Source of the DNA: CBDCGS01 sp965216915
GTDB taxonomy: Bacteria; Pseudomonadota; Alphaproteobacteria; UBA828
NCBI GenBank assembly: GCA_965216915.1
Contig: CBDCGS010000011.1
Coordinates: 1,240,001-1,304,000 of the forward strand
Length of the DNA stretch: 64,000 nt
Direction of reading: 5' to 3'
Shown: positions 32,840-41,323 of the stretch, piece by piece
Numbering within the stretch: position 1 is the first letter of the stretch
Layout of the letters: the number at the start of each line of letters is the position of its first letter
Translations under genes and position numbers: made by a program
The notes under the pieces: model-generated
Database searches by the model: none
What the model saw: only the letters and a program-made list of their open reading frames with translations
Told to the model about the DNA's origin: nothing

Positions 32840-33859
32840 CGCCGTGACCACGATCTTGCCCATCTGCTCGTTGGATTCCATGTAGCGGTGGGCGTCCGCG
32901 ATTTGATCGAGCGGAAATGTGCGATCGACAATCACCTTGAGCGCACCAGACGCCACGTTCTCCTGCACATAGGCGAAGCAGGCCGCCCGTTTGTCGGGCA
33001 GGCGAACCGTGTCGAACAGGCTGTGGAACTTGATGTCGAGACGCTTTGCCAGCATCGGCAGGATCGGGATGTTCACGGGCTCGGTGCGCAGGTTGCCGTA
33101 GTTCACGATGGTGCCGCAGGGTTGAGCGGCCTCGACGAGATCGCCGAGAAATTCCCCGCCAACGGGATCGTACGCGATCGTGAAGCCCCGCCCGTCGGTG
33201 AGCGTCTTGACCCGCATCGCAAGATCCTCGTCGTCCGTCGCGATCACGTGATCGGCGCCGGCGTCGCGCAGGAACGCCGCTTTGCTCGCCTTCCGGGTCA
33301 CCGCGATCACGGTGCACCCCGAGAGCTTGGCGAGCTGCAGTCCGCCGAGCGCGGCGCTACTGCTCGCCGCCGTGATCAGCACGATATCCTCGGCGCTCGG
33401 CGACGCGTAATCGATCAAGCCTCCCCAGGCGGTTGCGTATTGGCACCAGATCGCCGCCGCCTCGACAGACGAAATGTTGTCCGGCGTGTGCGCGACACTG
33501 AACGCCGGGACGATCGCGCTCTCGCCGTAGACGCCGTATTTGATGACGGAGTCGGCGGTCCAGTTGCCCCATCTATCCCACGAGAGGTAGGGCACGGTTC
33601 CCACGCGGTCGCCGATCGCGAAGCCTGTGACCCCGGCGCCGATCGCGTCGATCGTGCCGGACGCTTCGATGCCGATGCGCGACGGAAATGTCGGATCGGC
33701 GACATAGGCGCCGGTTCGAAACATGATCTCGGCCCGGTTGAGGCCCATCGCCTCGACCTTGAGCCTGACCTCGCCGTCGCCGGGTTCTTTGAGTGGCTCG
33801 TCGTGAATCTCGAGGACCTCGGGTCCGCCGTAGCGGGCAAACCGAACGATTCGTGGCAT
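32837..33859 (-). CDS. Zinc-independent MDR oxidoreductase (quinone reductase-like)
   Basis: This 340-residue medium-chain dehydrogenase/reductase has a GroES-like N-terminal half (GEVRLKVEAMGLNRAEIMFR, PSRIGIEASGTIDAIG), then a Rossmann half with VLITAASSSAALGGLQLAK and VIAVTRKASKAAFLRDAGAD. The Cys/His zinc ligands of alcohol dehydrogenases are absent, so NADPH:quinone or enoyl reduction is more likely. Its TAG stop is part of repeat copy D. Confidence 0.88.
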   Translation of the reverse strand: MPRIVRFARYGGPEVLEIHDEPLKEPGDGEVRLKVEAMGLNRAEIMFRTGAYVADPTFPSRIGIEASGTIDAIGAGVTGFAIGDRVGTVPYLSWDRWGNWTADSVIKYGVYGESAIVPAFSVAHTPDNISSVEAAAIWCQYATAWGGLIDYASPSAEDIVLITAASSSAALGGLQLAKLSGCTVIAVTRKASKAAFLRDAGADHVIATDDEDLAMRVKTLTDGRGFTIAYDPVGGEFLGDLVEAAQPCGTIVNYGNLRTEPVNIPILPMLAKRLDIKFHSLFDTVRLPDKRAACFAYVQENVASGALKVIVDRTFPLDQIADAHRYMESNEQMGKIVVTA

Positions 33860-33979
33860 TCGCAGTCTCCCTGAAAGCGCCGGCCAGGTGTATCAGGCCA
33901 AACCGGCCGGGCGGACGGCCCGTCGCCGCGCCGCCAAACGATGCGCAATCCGGTCCGATCATTCAAGCACGTCGCTGCC

Positions 33980-34009
33980 TTGCCTGCCCGCCTGGGCGTG
34001 GCGTAGGCT
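33980..34009 (+). promoter_or_regulatory. Candidate promoter of the tandem cupin genes
   Basis: TTGCCT (33980–33985) and TAGGCT (34004–34009) are 18 bp apart, a plausible housekeeping promoter 62 bp before the first cupin start. TA-rich hexamers of the same kind precede several other units in the window. Confidence 0.3.
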
Positions 34010-34055
34010 CGCCTCGCCAGCGACGACATCCAAGGCCAGCACGGCCGATCTTGTC

Positions 34056-34063
34056 AGGGGAGG
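34056..34063 (+). promoter_or_regulatory. Ribosome binding site that sets a GTG start for cupin 1
   Basis: AGGGGAGG ends 7 bp before GTG 34071. It decides the start: the frame stays open for 183 bp further upstream, but that part reads as Arg/Ala-rich sequence with no cupin character. Confidence 0.65.
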
Positions 34064-34070
34064 CGAGCCA

Positions 34071-34454
34071 GTGTCGAACACCCTCGAATCGCAGCGGCGA
34101 AAGGTCAATCTCGCGACCGCTGAGTTTGTGCCGTATGGGCTTCAGGGCTCCGAGCAGAGCGATCTCTCGTGGTGCAATGTCAGCTATGACGAGGCGGAGG
34201 GCGGCGGCTGCTTCCTCATCCGCTTCAAGCCCGGTGGCACGTCGATCCCGCACGAGCATGTTGGCTATGAGGAGTTCTTCGTGCTCGAAGGCGAGATCGA
34301 GGACTGTGACGGCACCGTCTACAAGGCGAACGACCTCGTCTCCCTCAAGCCCGGCTCCAAGCATTTTTCGGTCTCGCACACAGGATGCACGGTCGCGGTC
34401 TTCATTCGCGGCGGCTTTCGCACGCTCGAAGAGAACGAGCCGGTTGACACGTGA
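34071..34454 (+). CDS. Cupin-domain protein 1 (ChrR-cupin-like)
   Basis: This 127-residue single cupin has motif 1 PHEHVGYEEFFVLEGEIEDC and motif 2 SLKPGSKHFSVSHTGCTVAV. His, His, Glu and the later His form the usual metal site. The layout HEH..(Y/H)EEF.VL.G...D.DG and PGSxHxxxS..GC is that of the ChrR-type cupin seen in anti-sigma factors and small dioxygenase-like proteins; here no anti-sigma domain is attached. It is followed 28 bp later by a paralogue. Confidence 0.85.
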   Translation: MSNTLESQRRKVNLATAEFVPYGLQGSEQSDLSWCNVSYDEAEGGGCFLIRFKPGGTSIPHEHVGYEEFFVLEGEIEDCDGTVYKANDLVSLKPGSKHFSVSHTGCTVAVFIRGGFRTLEENEPVDT

Positions 34455-34482
34455 CCCCCATCCCCGCGCCGGCGAGGCCCCA

Positions 34483-34881
34483 ATGAGCGAGCCGCTTGCG
34501 TCCTTCCGCACGATCGTGAACGTCGAAACGGCGGCGTTCGGCGCCGAAACGCCCCACGGGATGAAACGCAATCGCCGCGCCCGGCCCGGGGTCACCTACT
34601 GCAACATCAGCTATGACGCGGCGGCTGGCGAAGGCTGTTACCTGGTACGGTTCGCGCCGGGGACGGGTTCGACGCCGCACGAACATATCGGCCATGAGGA
34701 GTTTCTCGTCCTCGACGGCACGCTCACCGATTGTGATGGTGCCGTCTACCGCCGCAACGATTTCGTCTCACTCAAGCCCGGATCGAAACATGTCTCGGTT
34801 TCGGAGGATGGCTGCACGCTCGCCGTGTTCATCCGGGGCGGATTTCGCGCCCTCGGAAACGGCGAGGACGTGCACCGCTAG
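34483..34881 (+). CDS. Cupin-domain protein 2, tandem paralogue
   Basis: This 132-residue cupin matches its neighbour along most of its length: PHEHIGHEEFLVLDGTLTDC, then FVSLKPGSKHVSVSEDGCTL, then AVFIRGGFRAL. The metal-ligand pattern is conserved; the N-terminal ~45 residues differ. The pair probably arose by tandem duplication and may form a heterodimer or serve related substrates. It converges on the acyl-CoA dehydrogenase-like gene with 20 bp between stops. Confidence 0.85.
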   Translation: MSEPLASFRTIVNVETAAFGAETPHGMKRNRRARPGVTYCNISYDAAAGEGCYLVRFAPGTGSTPHEHIGHEEFLVLDGTLTDCDGAVYRRNDFVSLKPGSKHVSVSEDGCTLAVFIRGGFRALGNGEDVHR

Positions 34882-34901
34882 AATCTCGGTCCCGGCGACC
34901 G

Positions 34902-36302
34902 CTAATCGGCCGCGTCGGAGAGTTCGGCGCTGAGCTTGTCGATGAGGGCGCGCTTTCCTTCGTCATCGAGCTTCTTCAGCTCGTTGTGCAGAGCTCGCTC
35001 GTTGACCGATTGGTTCCAATAGTCGAGTGCGTCGAAGCCGAGAAGAGCCCACTTGCCGACGAATTGGCGAAGCACCTCGTTGGTCGGTCCCATGATCCAG
35101 CCGGCCTTTGCGTCCCTGACGACGCGCTCGATGATGAGGTTTTTCTTGTAGCCTGTGCCGCCGCAGGCGTTGAGCATGCGATCGACTACCGGGTAGACGC
35201 TCTTGCAGGCGATGTATTTGGCTTGCCAGCTCCACGTCAGGTACTCGGCCCGTGGCAGAAAATCCAAGTCGTCCTCGTGGAGCGTCCAGTCGCAATTGTT
35301 GGTGACGGCGTCGAGCTGCTGGGCGACGGCGAAGGTGTAGAGCCGCGAGGCCTGTGTATCCATGATCGCATCGCCGAAATAGTCTTGAATGGTCGGGTAG
35401 TCGCAGACCCGCATGCCGACGTCGGCATGGGTCTTGCGCGTCGCCTGCCGTTTCGCGAAATCGATCGCGCCCATGGCGAGACCGTTGTAGGACGCCGCGA
35501 GCATGAGCAGCCCGATCGGATCGAGGCCCTCGTCGTTGGATCTCGCGCCGTCACCGGGCGGCCCGACCATCCGGTCGGTGGGAACGACCACGTCCTTGAT
35601 CTCGATCGGCCCGGATTGGTTGCCGCGCATGCCCATGGCGTCCCAGCTCGAGGGATGCGCAACGATCTCGTCCTTGTAGATCAAGAACACGGACAGATCG
35701 GCGTAGTTGCCATCGAAATCGGGGCTCGTCGTTTGTGCGACGTAGAAATCCGCGAACCCGCCCGAGGTGGTCCAGGACGAGTTCTTGTTGACCCGCCATC
35801 CGCCGTCGACCTTCTCGGCCTTCGACGCCATCGGGTACCAGAAATGCGAGCCGGTCTCAGGATCCGAATAGGACGCGGTGCCGATGAAGACATCGCGGTT
35901 CATGCGCCGGAGGGTTTTCTGGATCTCGGGATTGCCGCCGGCGCGCAGCAGCAAGGCGCTGACCGCGAGCAGGTGCATGGTGTAGACGAGTGCCGTGCTC
36001 GCGCAGCCATACCGGGCGATGGTTTCCAGCACCATGGCCACGCACACGTGGTTTTGCCCCATGCCGTCATATTTCTTCGGCACGTGGAGGGCCAGAAGGT
36101 CTTGGGATGCGAGCGCCTCCATGCTCTTTCGGGGAAAGATGCTATCGCGATCGCATTCGATGGCATGCGGGGCGATCGTCGACTCGCAGAGTTCAATCAA
36201 GCGCGCTTGAATCTCTTTCTGCTCGTCGGTCAGGTACCATTGCGGATCGAAATCATAGGACAATCCGAAATATGGCTCGTCGCCCCACATTTTCTCGGTC
36301 AT
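34902..36302 (-). CDS. Acyl-CoA dehydrogenase-family flavoprotein
   Basis: This 466-residue protein has the three-domain ACAD plan: a helical N-terminus (LTDEQKEIQARLIELCESTI), a middle beta-domain with GTASYSDPETGSHFWYPMAS and SSWTTSGGFADFYVAQT, and a C-terminal helical FAD domain with MLNACGGTGYKKNLIIERVV. The usual YEGTxEI near the end is MGPTNEV, so the standard catalytic-base Glu of medium-chain enzymes is absent; isovaleryl-type enzymes also lack it there. AGGAGAG precedes the ATG. Substrate unknown. Confidence 0.88.
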   Translation of the reverse strand: MTEKMWGDEPYFGLSYDFDPQWYLTDEQKEIQARLIELCESTIAPHAIECDRDSIFPRKSMEALASQDLLALHVPKKYDGMGQNHVCVAMVLETIARYGCASTALVYTMHLLAVSALLLRAGGNPEIQKTLRRMNRDVFIGTASYSDPETGSHFWYPMASKAEKVDGGWRVNKNSSWTTSGGFADFYVAQTTSPDFDGNYADLSVFLIYKDEIVAHPSSWDAMGMRGNQSGPIEIKDVVVPTDRMVGPPGDGARSNDEGLDPIGLLMLAASYNGLAMGAIDFAKRQATRKTHADVGMRVCDYPTIQDYFGDAIMDTQASRLYTFAVAQQLDAVTNNCDWTLHEDDLDFLPRAEYLTWSWQAKYIACKSVYPVVDRMLNACGGTGYKKNLIIERVVRDAKAGWIMGPTNEVLRQFVGKWALLGFDALDYWNQSVNERALHNELKKLDDEGKRALIDKLSAELSDAAD

Positions 36303-36433
36303 CGCTGACTCTCCTGTTCATTCTTGGGCGCGGCATCACTGCGCCACATTCGATCCGAGCTTGCGATCCAGCCGGCGGAGATGGTGCATCGGGATCGAAA
36401 CCGACCGGGATGAAACCCGCGAGACCGTAGCAT

Positions 36434-37129
36434 ATGGCAGGAGACATGGGACGGCTTCCGCATCGCTCTCACCTCGTTTGGGGTGTGGATTTGGTGCGCC
36501 GGATCGATCTTGGCCGCATCAACATCAGCGGTATCATCGTGGTCGCCATGCTGTTCGGGCTCATCACGGCCGCGGCGATCCACCCGCCATCCGAGCGGCG
36601 CGTTCCGACAGTGAGCGAGCTGGACCGGCGCATCACCGCCTATCACGAGAGCGGTCACGCGCTCCTCGCCGCCGCGCTGCCCGAGGGCGGCGAGATTCTC
36701 GAGGTTACCGTCGTCTCGCGCTGGGGCACGCTCGGGAGCGTCACGCGCGCTGCCGAGAGCAGCGACTTGTCAGAGACCGCACGCCGGGCGCGCCGAGAGG
36801 CCGAGCTTGTCATCGCGCTCGGCGGGCTCATCGCCGAGGAGATCGCCCTCGGCGCGGGCCAGCCTGGCGAGACGATGACGTCGGATCTCAAGGCCGCGGA
36901 GAAAATCGCCCTGGAGCTGCTCGGCGGCATGGAGGCTGGCCTTACGATTGCCGAGGCCGAAGCCGGTGTGGCGCGTTTGATCAGAGCGGCCGAACGCCGC
37001 GCCCGTGACATTCTCGCCCGGCGCGAGGACGCGCTCCACACTCTCGCGGCGGCTCTGCTCGAACACGACACAATGAGTGGCGCCGAGGTCGCCGTGATCC
37101 TCGGAGAAAGCAGCCTCGGAACGGATTGA
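36434..37129 (+). CDS. Stand-alone M41 (FtsH-type) zinc peptidase without AAA domain
   Basis: This 231-residue protein has a membrane helix (about 31–50), then an FtsH-like peptidase domain: HESGH (71–75) as the HExxH zinc motif, LIALGGLIAEEI-type helix (126–137) and the third ligand D151 in GETMTSDLKAA. The C-terminus is helical (RRARDILARREDALHTLAAA). The AAA+ ATPase module that unfolds FtsH substrates is missing, and the ORF is too short to hold one. All zinc ligands are present, so it may be an active membrane protease acting without ATP. Start uncertain (ATG 36446 possible). Confidence 0.8.
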   Translation: MAGDMGRLPHRSHLVWGVDLVRRIDLGRINISGIIVVAMLFGLITAAAIHPPSERRVPTVSELDRRITAYHESGHALLAAALPEGGEILEVTVVSRWGTLGSVTRAAESSDLSETARRARREAELVIALGGLIAEEIALGAGQPGETMTSDLKAAEKIALELLGGMEAGLTIAEAEAGVARLIRAAERRARDILARREDALHTLAAALLEHDTMSGAEVAVILGESSLGTD

Positions 37130-37231
37130 GTTCTGCGATCGTCATACGGAGCAAGTCCTCAGATGGCCCGCGCCGGCGGTATTCGGTGCTAGGCTCCGGG
37201 GCGCTGTTATTCGGCAAAGGAGCACGCGGCG

Positions 37232-38515
37232 ATGGCCGGCAAGACCATCGTATTTTTCCCCGAGGCGGCCTTTGGGCCATCCATGAATTGCGTCGGCATC
37301 GCGCAGCGTTTGCGCGAGTGCGGGCACAACCCGGTCTTCGTCGCCGACGGCTCGTTCAAGGGCCAATTCGACCGGTTCGGATTTCCCGAGCACTTGGTCT
37401 CGATGTCGGAGCCGATGGACGAAGCCGCGGCGAGCCAATACTGGCTCGATTTCATCGCCTCGCACCTTCCCAACTTTCGGCTGTCGCCGATCGAGCAGCT
37501 CCCGAACTACGTCCTCGAATGCTGGAGCGCGATCGTCGACACGGCGATCTATGTGGAAAACGAGTTGGCGGAGACCCTCGGAGACATCCAGCCGGATCTC
37601 ATTTGCCTCGACAATGTGATTCTGTTCCCGGCAATCAAGCATGCGGGCTGTCCGTGGGTCCGCATCGTCTCGTGTTCCGAGAACGAGATCACCGACCCGG
37701 ACATTCCGCCGCATCTGTCAGGCTGCGGCGAGAACGACAAAACCTGCTTCGAGGCCTTCGAGACACGGTTCCTGGAGGTCATCAAGCCGGTGCACGATCG
37801 GTTCAACGCGTTTCTCGACTCGGTCGGCGAGGCGCCCTATCCCTTGGGTCAATTCTTGGAAGTCTCGCCGACCATGAACCTGTTGCTGTATCCGAAGCAG
37901 CTCCAGTTCAAACGGCGCCATCCCCTCGATCCCGATCAGTTTCAGTATCTCGAAGGCTGCGTTCGCGAAGACACGCCCTTCACGCTGCCGACATTCCCGA
38001 AGAACGCCGACGCACCGCTGATCTATGTCGGCTCAGGAAGCATGAACGAGGCCGATGTCGACCTAAATAAACGCCTGATCGGCTTGATCGGTTCCTTGCC
38101 CTATAGGGCACTTGTGAGCGTCGGCGATCGGGTCGAGGCTTATGCGGATTTGCCCGATAATGTGCACATCGCTCCTTGGCTTCCGCAGCCCTCTGTGATT
38201 CCGCAGGTCGACCTTGTGGTCCATCACGGCGGCAACAACTCGTTCAACGAGGCCCTCTACTTCGGCAAACCTGCGATCATCATGCCGTTCGTTTGGGATG
38301 GCCACGACAACGCGCAACGGATCGAGGACACGGGGTATGGCGCGCAGTTACATCGCTATGACTGGACCGATGAGGCGTTCGCCGGCACCGTCCACAGATT
38401 GTTGACGGATGACGCGATGCAGGTGCGCCTGGCCAAGGTCAGCGCTCACATGCAGAAACAAGATGGGCGCGGGAAAGCCGCGGATATCCTGATCGACATC
38501 GCCGAACGCGCGTAG
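37232..38515 (+). CDS. GT1-family glycosyltransferase, paralogue 1
   Basis: This 427-residue cytosolic glycosyltransferase has two Rossmann domains (GT-B). The donor-binding C-terminal motif is VDLVVHHGGNNSFNEALYFG followed by AIIMPFVWDGHDNAQRIEDT, as in macrolide and flavonoid UDP-glycosyltransferases. The N-terminus (KTIVFFPEAAFGPSMNCVGI) reads as the acceptor domain. It shares long identical blocks with the gene at 40034–41323, for example SCSENEI.DPDIPPHLSGCG. AAAGGAG lies 10 bp before the ATG; TAGGCT at 37190 is a weak candidate -10. Acceptor unknown. Confidence 0.85.
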   Translation: MAGKTIVFFPEAAFGPSMNCVGIAQRLRECGHNPVFVADGSFKGQFDRFGFPEHLVSMSEPMDEAAASQYWLDFIASHLPNFRLSPIEQLPNYVLECWSAIVDTAIYVENELAETLGDIQPDLICLDNVILFPAIKHAGCPWVRIVSCSENEITDPDIPPHLSGCGENDKTCFEAFETRFLEVIKPVHDRFNAFLDSVGEAPYPLGQFLEVSPTMNLLLYPKQLQFKRRHPLDPDQFQYLEGCVREDTPFTLPTFPKNADAPLIYVGSGSMNEADVDLNKRLIGLIGSLPYRALVSVGDRVEAYADLPDNVHIAPWLPQPSVIPQVDLVVHHGGNNSFNEALYFGKPAIIMPFVWDGHDNAQRIEDTGYGAQLHRYDWTDEAFAGTVHRLLTDDAMQVRLAKVSAHMQKQDGRGKAADILIDIAERA

Positions 38516-38561
38516 CAGCCCTCGTGCTGGCACACAGCTCACGCGTGGCGGGAGCCGCGCC

Positions 38562-39662
38562 CTACATCGCGTGCATGCGCTCGCGCTTGGGGTCGACGAA
38601 AGGGATGCTCGCCACTGTCGCGGCGCACTCGACCGTTGGTCCCTTGAGCCGCACACGCGTGCCGGGCACGGCAAATGCCGGTCTCACATGCACCAACGCC
38701 AACGACTTCCCCAGTCGCTCCGAGAAGGCGGGTGTCGTCACGTAGCCAACCTTCTCGCCGGCGACCGAGAGATCCGCGTCGTGCTCGACCTCGGCATCGT
38801 GCGCGGCAACGAGGCCGCGAAGCTTTACCTTCTCCTTGCCCTCGAGGGCGAACAGCGCCTCCTTGCCGCGAAACGCGTCCTTGGTGCGAGAGATCGCCCA
38901 GTGGAAATCGACCTCCCACGGCGTGTTCTCCTCGGTCGCCTCGGCACCGAAGGCCATGAGGCCACTCTCGATGTGGACCTTCTCGAGCCCCGCGAACGAC
39001 ACTGGTAGCAAGCCGCGTGGCCGGCCATGCGCCAAGAGCTGTTCCCAAAGCTCCACGGCATCATCGGCCGACACGAAGATTTCGTAGCCACGCTCGCCCG
39101 AGTAGCCAGTGCGTGAAATGATGTGCTGCTTCCCGAACAGCGTCGTCGCAGCCTGATGGCAATAGGGAAGACCGAGAAGATCCATCGAGGCGTGCGCATC
39201 GAGGAACGAGGCCGAGCCCGGGCCCTGCACGGAAATCATGTGGAGGCTCTCGTCGAGCTCGACGCTGACGTTCTTGCCCACGGCCCACTTTTGCAGCAAT
39301 TGCGTGGCCGGTCCGGTGCTGGTCACCGCCAGGTATAGGTCGTCGTCCAGGTGATAGATGAAGCCGTCGTCGCAGAAATGCCCGTCCTCCTTGAGGATCG
39401 GCACATAGGCGGACTTGCCGACATAGATCTTGGCCATGTCGCGGGTCACGAGATAGTCGACCGCGGCGAGAGCATCCGGCCCGCGGACGTAGGTTTTCTT
39501 GAGCGCGGAGGTGTCCCACATGCCGATGGCGTCGCGGATTGCGTCGTGCTCGGCGCGCGGCGCGGTCGGGTAGGTGAATGCGACATCCATGTCGTTCCAC
39601 TCGCCCATGCCCGCGCCGAGGGCGCGAATCGTGGCATCAAGCACCGAAACTCTGCTGGCCAT
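38562..39662 (-). CDS. GcvT/aminomethyltransferase-family protein, paralogue 1
   Basis: This 366-residue folate-binding protein has the N-terminal region DAIGMWDTSALKKTYVRGPD, the catalytic-Asp segment EDGHFCDDGFIYHL, ISRTGYSGERGYEIFVSADD, and the C-terminal barrel with AFRGKEALFALEGKEKVKLR. Relatives are glycine-cleavage T protein, sarcosine/dimethylglycine oxidase C-termini and DMSP demethylase; they move a one-carbon group to tetrahydrofolate. It lies downstream of a cupin and a glycosyltransferase on the minus strand, close to the TMADH gene, fitting a role in capturing methyl carbon. Confidence 0.87.
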   Translation of the reverse strand: MASRVSVLDATIRALGAGMGEWNDMDVAFTYPTAPRAEHDAIRDAIGMWDTSALKKTYVRGPDALAAVDYLVTRDMAKIYVGKSAYVPILKEDGHFCDDGFIYHLDDDLYLAVTSTGPATQLLQKWAVGKNVSVELDESLHMISVQGPGSASFLDAHASMDLLGLPYCHQAATTLFGKQHIISRTGYSGERGYEIFVSADDAVELWEQLLAHGRPRGLLPVSFAGLEKVHIESGLMAFGAEATEENTPWEVDFHWAISRTKDAFRGKEALFALEGKEKVKLRGLVAAHDAEVEHDADLSVAGEKVGYVTTPAFSERLGKSLALVHVRPAFAVPGTRVRLKGPTVECAATVASIPFVDPKRERMHAM

Positions 39663-39677
39663 GCGGGGATCTCGCGC

Positions 39678-40031
39678 CTAGCGCACCATGTAGACCTTGC
39701 GCACGGTCTCGACGACCTCGCACTCACCCCTCCAGCCGGCTGGAAAGGCGCAAGTCATACCCGCCGTGACCTCGGTCGTGGTGCCGTCATCTTCCGTATA
39801 GACCGCACGGCCGGCCAAAACATGGAAGAACTCGTCGTTCTCGACCTCGCACCGCCAGCGCCCCGGGGTGCATTGCCAAAGGCCCATCTCCGACGATTTG
39901 TCGTCGTTCTGAAATAGGATCAGACCGCTTTGGCGAGAGATAGGCTCGCCGATCGGCGCGGCGATCTCGCCCCAATCGGTGAACGTCGCAGGATCGAGGG
40001 TGCTCGCGCTTTTCAGAACAAGTGCCGGCAC
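39678..40031 (-). CDS. Small cupin, DUF861-like
   Basis: This 117-residue single-domain cupin contains LWQCTPGRWRCEVENDEFFH, VLAGRAVYTEDDGTTTEVTA and AFPAGWRGECEVVETVRKVY, the pattern of Cupin_3 (DUF861) proteins related to ureidoglycine aminohydrolase. The GTG start lies 2 bp after the upstream glycosyltransferase stop; GcvT-like gene starts 15 bp after its stop. So glycosyltransferase, cupin and GcvT-like protein form one minus-strand operon. Confidence 0.82.
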   Translation of the reverse strand: MPALVLKSASTLDPATFTDWGEIAAPIGEPISRQSGLILFQNDDKSSEMGLWQCTPGRWRCEVENDEFFHVLAGRAVYTEDDGTTTEVTAGMTCAFPAGWRGECEVVETVRKVYMVR

Positions 40032-40033
40032 GA

Positions 40034-41323
40034 CTAAAGACCCTCCAGAAGAGTGTTGATGGCGTTGGCGGCTCTCATGCGGCCATTCTGAGCCTGCATA
40101 TGCTCGCTCGTGGCCTTGACGTTGGCGCGCATGACCGGGTCTTGCAACGTCCTCTCGATGTTGCCGAGCAGCTCCTCGTCGGTCCAGTCGTAGCGGTGCA
40201 TTCCGATCCCGTGGTTGGTGTCGTTGACGCGCTGCGCATTGTCGTGGCCATCCCAGACGAACGGCATGACGATCGGCGGAATGCCGAAATAGAGGCTCTC
40301 GTTGAAGCTGTTGTTGCCGCCATGCTGGATGAAAACGTCGACATGGGGCAGCACGGCAGTTTGGCGGTACCACGACGCGATCTGCACATTGCCCGGCGGC
40401 GTGCCGTACTGCTCGATGTAATCGCCGACATTGACCAGCACCCGATAAGGCGCATTGGCGAGAACGCCGATGATCCGCTTGATGAGATCGACATCTGCCA
40501 CGCCGAGGCTGCCATAGCTGAAATAGATCAGCGGCTTATCATTATTGGTCTCAAAAGCGGGCACCTCATAGCCTTCGCTTTCTTGGCGCACGCAGCCATC
40601 GAGATAGACGAACTTGTCGGGGTCGAGCGGGTTGCGCCGCTTGAACCGCAACGGCTTGGGATAAAGCAGCAGGTTGAGATAGGGCGATGGCAGAACGAAC
40701 TCCGGAAAGGGGAGTCGCGCGCAACCCTGGGCTTCCAGAAAATCGTTGAACTTGTCGTGGACCGGCTTGAGCTCCTTCTCGAACTCGACCCGGTACGCCT
40801 CGAAGCAGGCCTTGTCGTTCTCACCGCAGCCAGAGAGGTGCGGAGGGATGTCGGGATCGATGATCTCGTTCTCCGAGCAGGAGATCATGCGCACCCAGGG
40901 GCAGCCCGCCTGCTGCGTGGCCGGATAAAGAGCGACGTTGTCGTTGATGATCAGGTCGGGGTTGATCTCGGCGAAAACGTCGTGCAGGCCGTTTCTCACC
41001 GACCACTCGGAGGTGTAGACGATCGCCTCCCAGCAGCCTTTCACGTAGGTCGCGATCTGGTCGAACGCCGTGGTTTTGAAGGTCGGCATGTACTTGATCA
41101 TGAAGTCGTCCCAATAGGTCGCTTGTTCCTCGGGACTCATCGGTTCCATGCACGACACGTGGCGCTCCTCGAAGCCGTAGCTTTCGACCGTTCCCTTGTG
41201 GCCGGGCTCGAGAACGAAGACGGGCTCGTGGCCCATCTCTCGCAGGCCCTGACATATGCCGACCAAATTCATCACCGGTCCGATGGCGCCGGGCTCCGGA
41301 AATACCGCGATCTTCTTCCCCAT
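40034..41323 (-). CDS. GT1-family glycosyltransferase, paralogue 2
   Basis: This 429-residue GT-B enzyme has N-terminal KKIAVFPEPGAIGPVMNLVG and C-terminal FIQHGGNNSFNESLYFG with VMPFVWDGHDNAQRVNDT. By eye it matches the product of 37232–38515 over the full length with few gaps, including SCSENEIIDPDIPPHLSGCG and NPLDPDKFVYLDGCVR, so the two are close paralogues. AGGAGTGAGG precedes the ATG. It leads an operon with the cupin and GcvT-like genes and is divergent from the TMADH gene (203 bp). Confidence 0.85.
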   Translation of the reverse strand: MGKKIAVFPEPGAIGPVMNLVGICQGLREMGHEPVFVLEPGHKGTVESYGFEERHVSCMEPMSPEEQATYWDDFMIKYMPTFKTTAFDQIATYVKGCWEAIVYTSEWSVRNGLHDVFAEINPDLIINDNVALYPATQQAGCPWVRMISCSENEIIDPDIPPHLSGCGENDKACFEAYRVEFEKELKPVHDKFNDFLEAQGCARLPFPEFVLPSPYLNLLLYPKPLRFKRRNPLDPDKFVYLDGCVRQESEGYEVPAFETNNDKPLIYFSYGSLGVADVDLIKRIIGVLANAPYRVLVNVGDYIEQYGTPPGNVQIASWYRQTAVLPHVDVFIQHGGNNSFNESLYFGIPPIVMPFVWDGHDNAQRVNDTNHGIGMHRYDWTDEELLGNIERTLQDPVMRANVKATSEHMQAQNGRMRAANAINTLLEGL

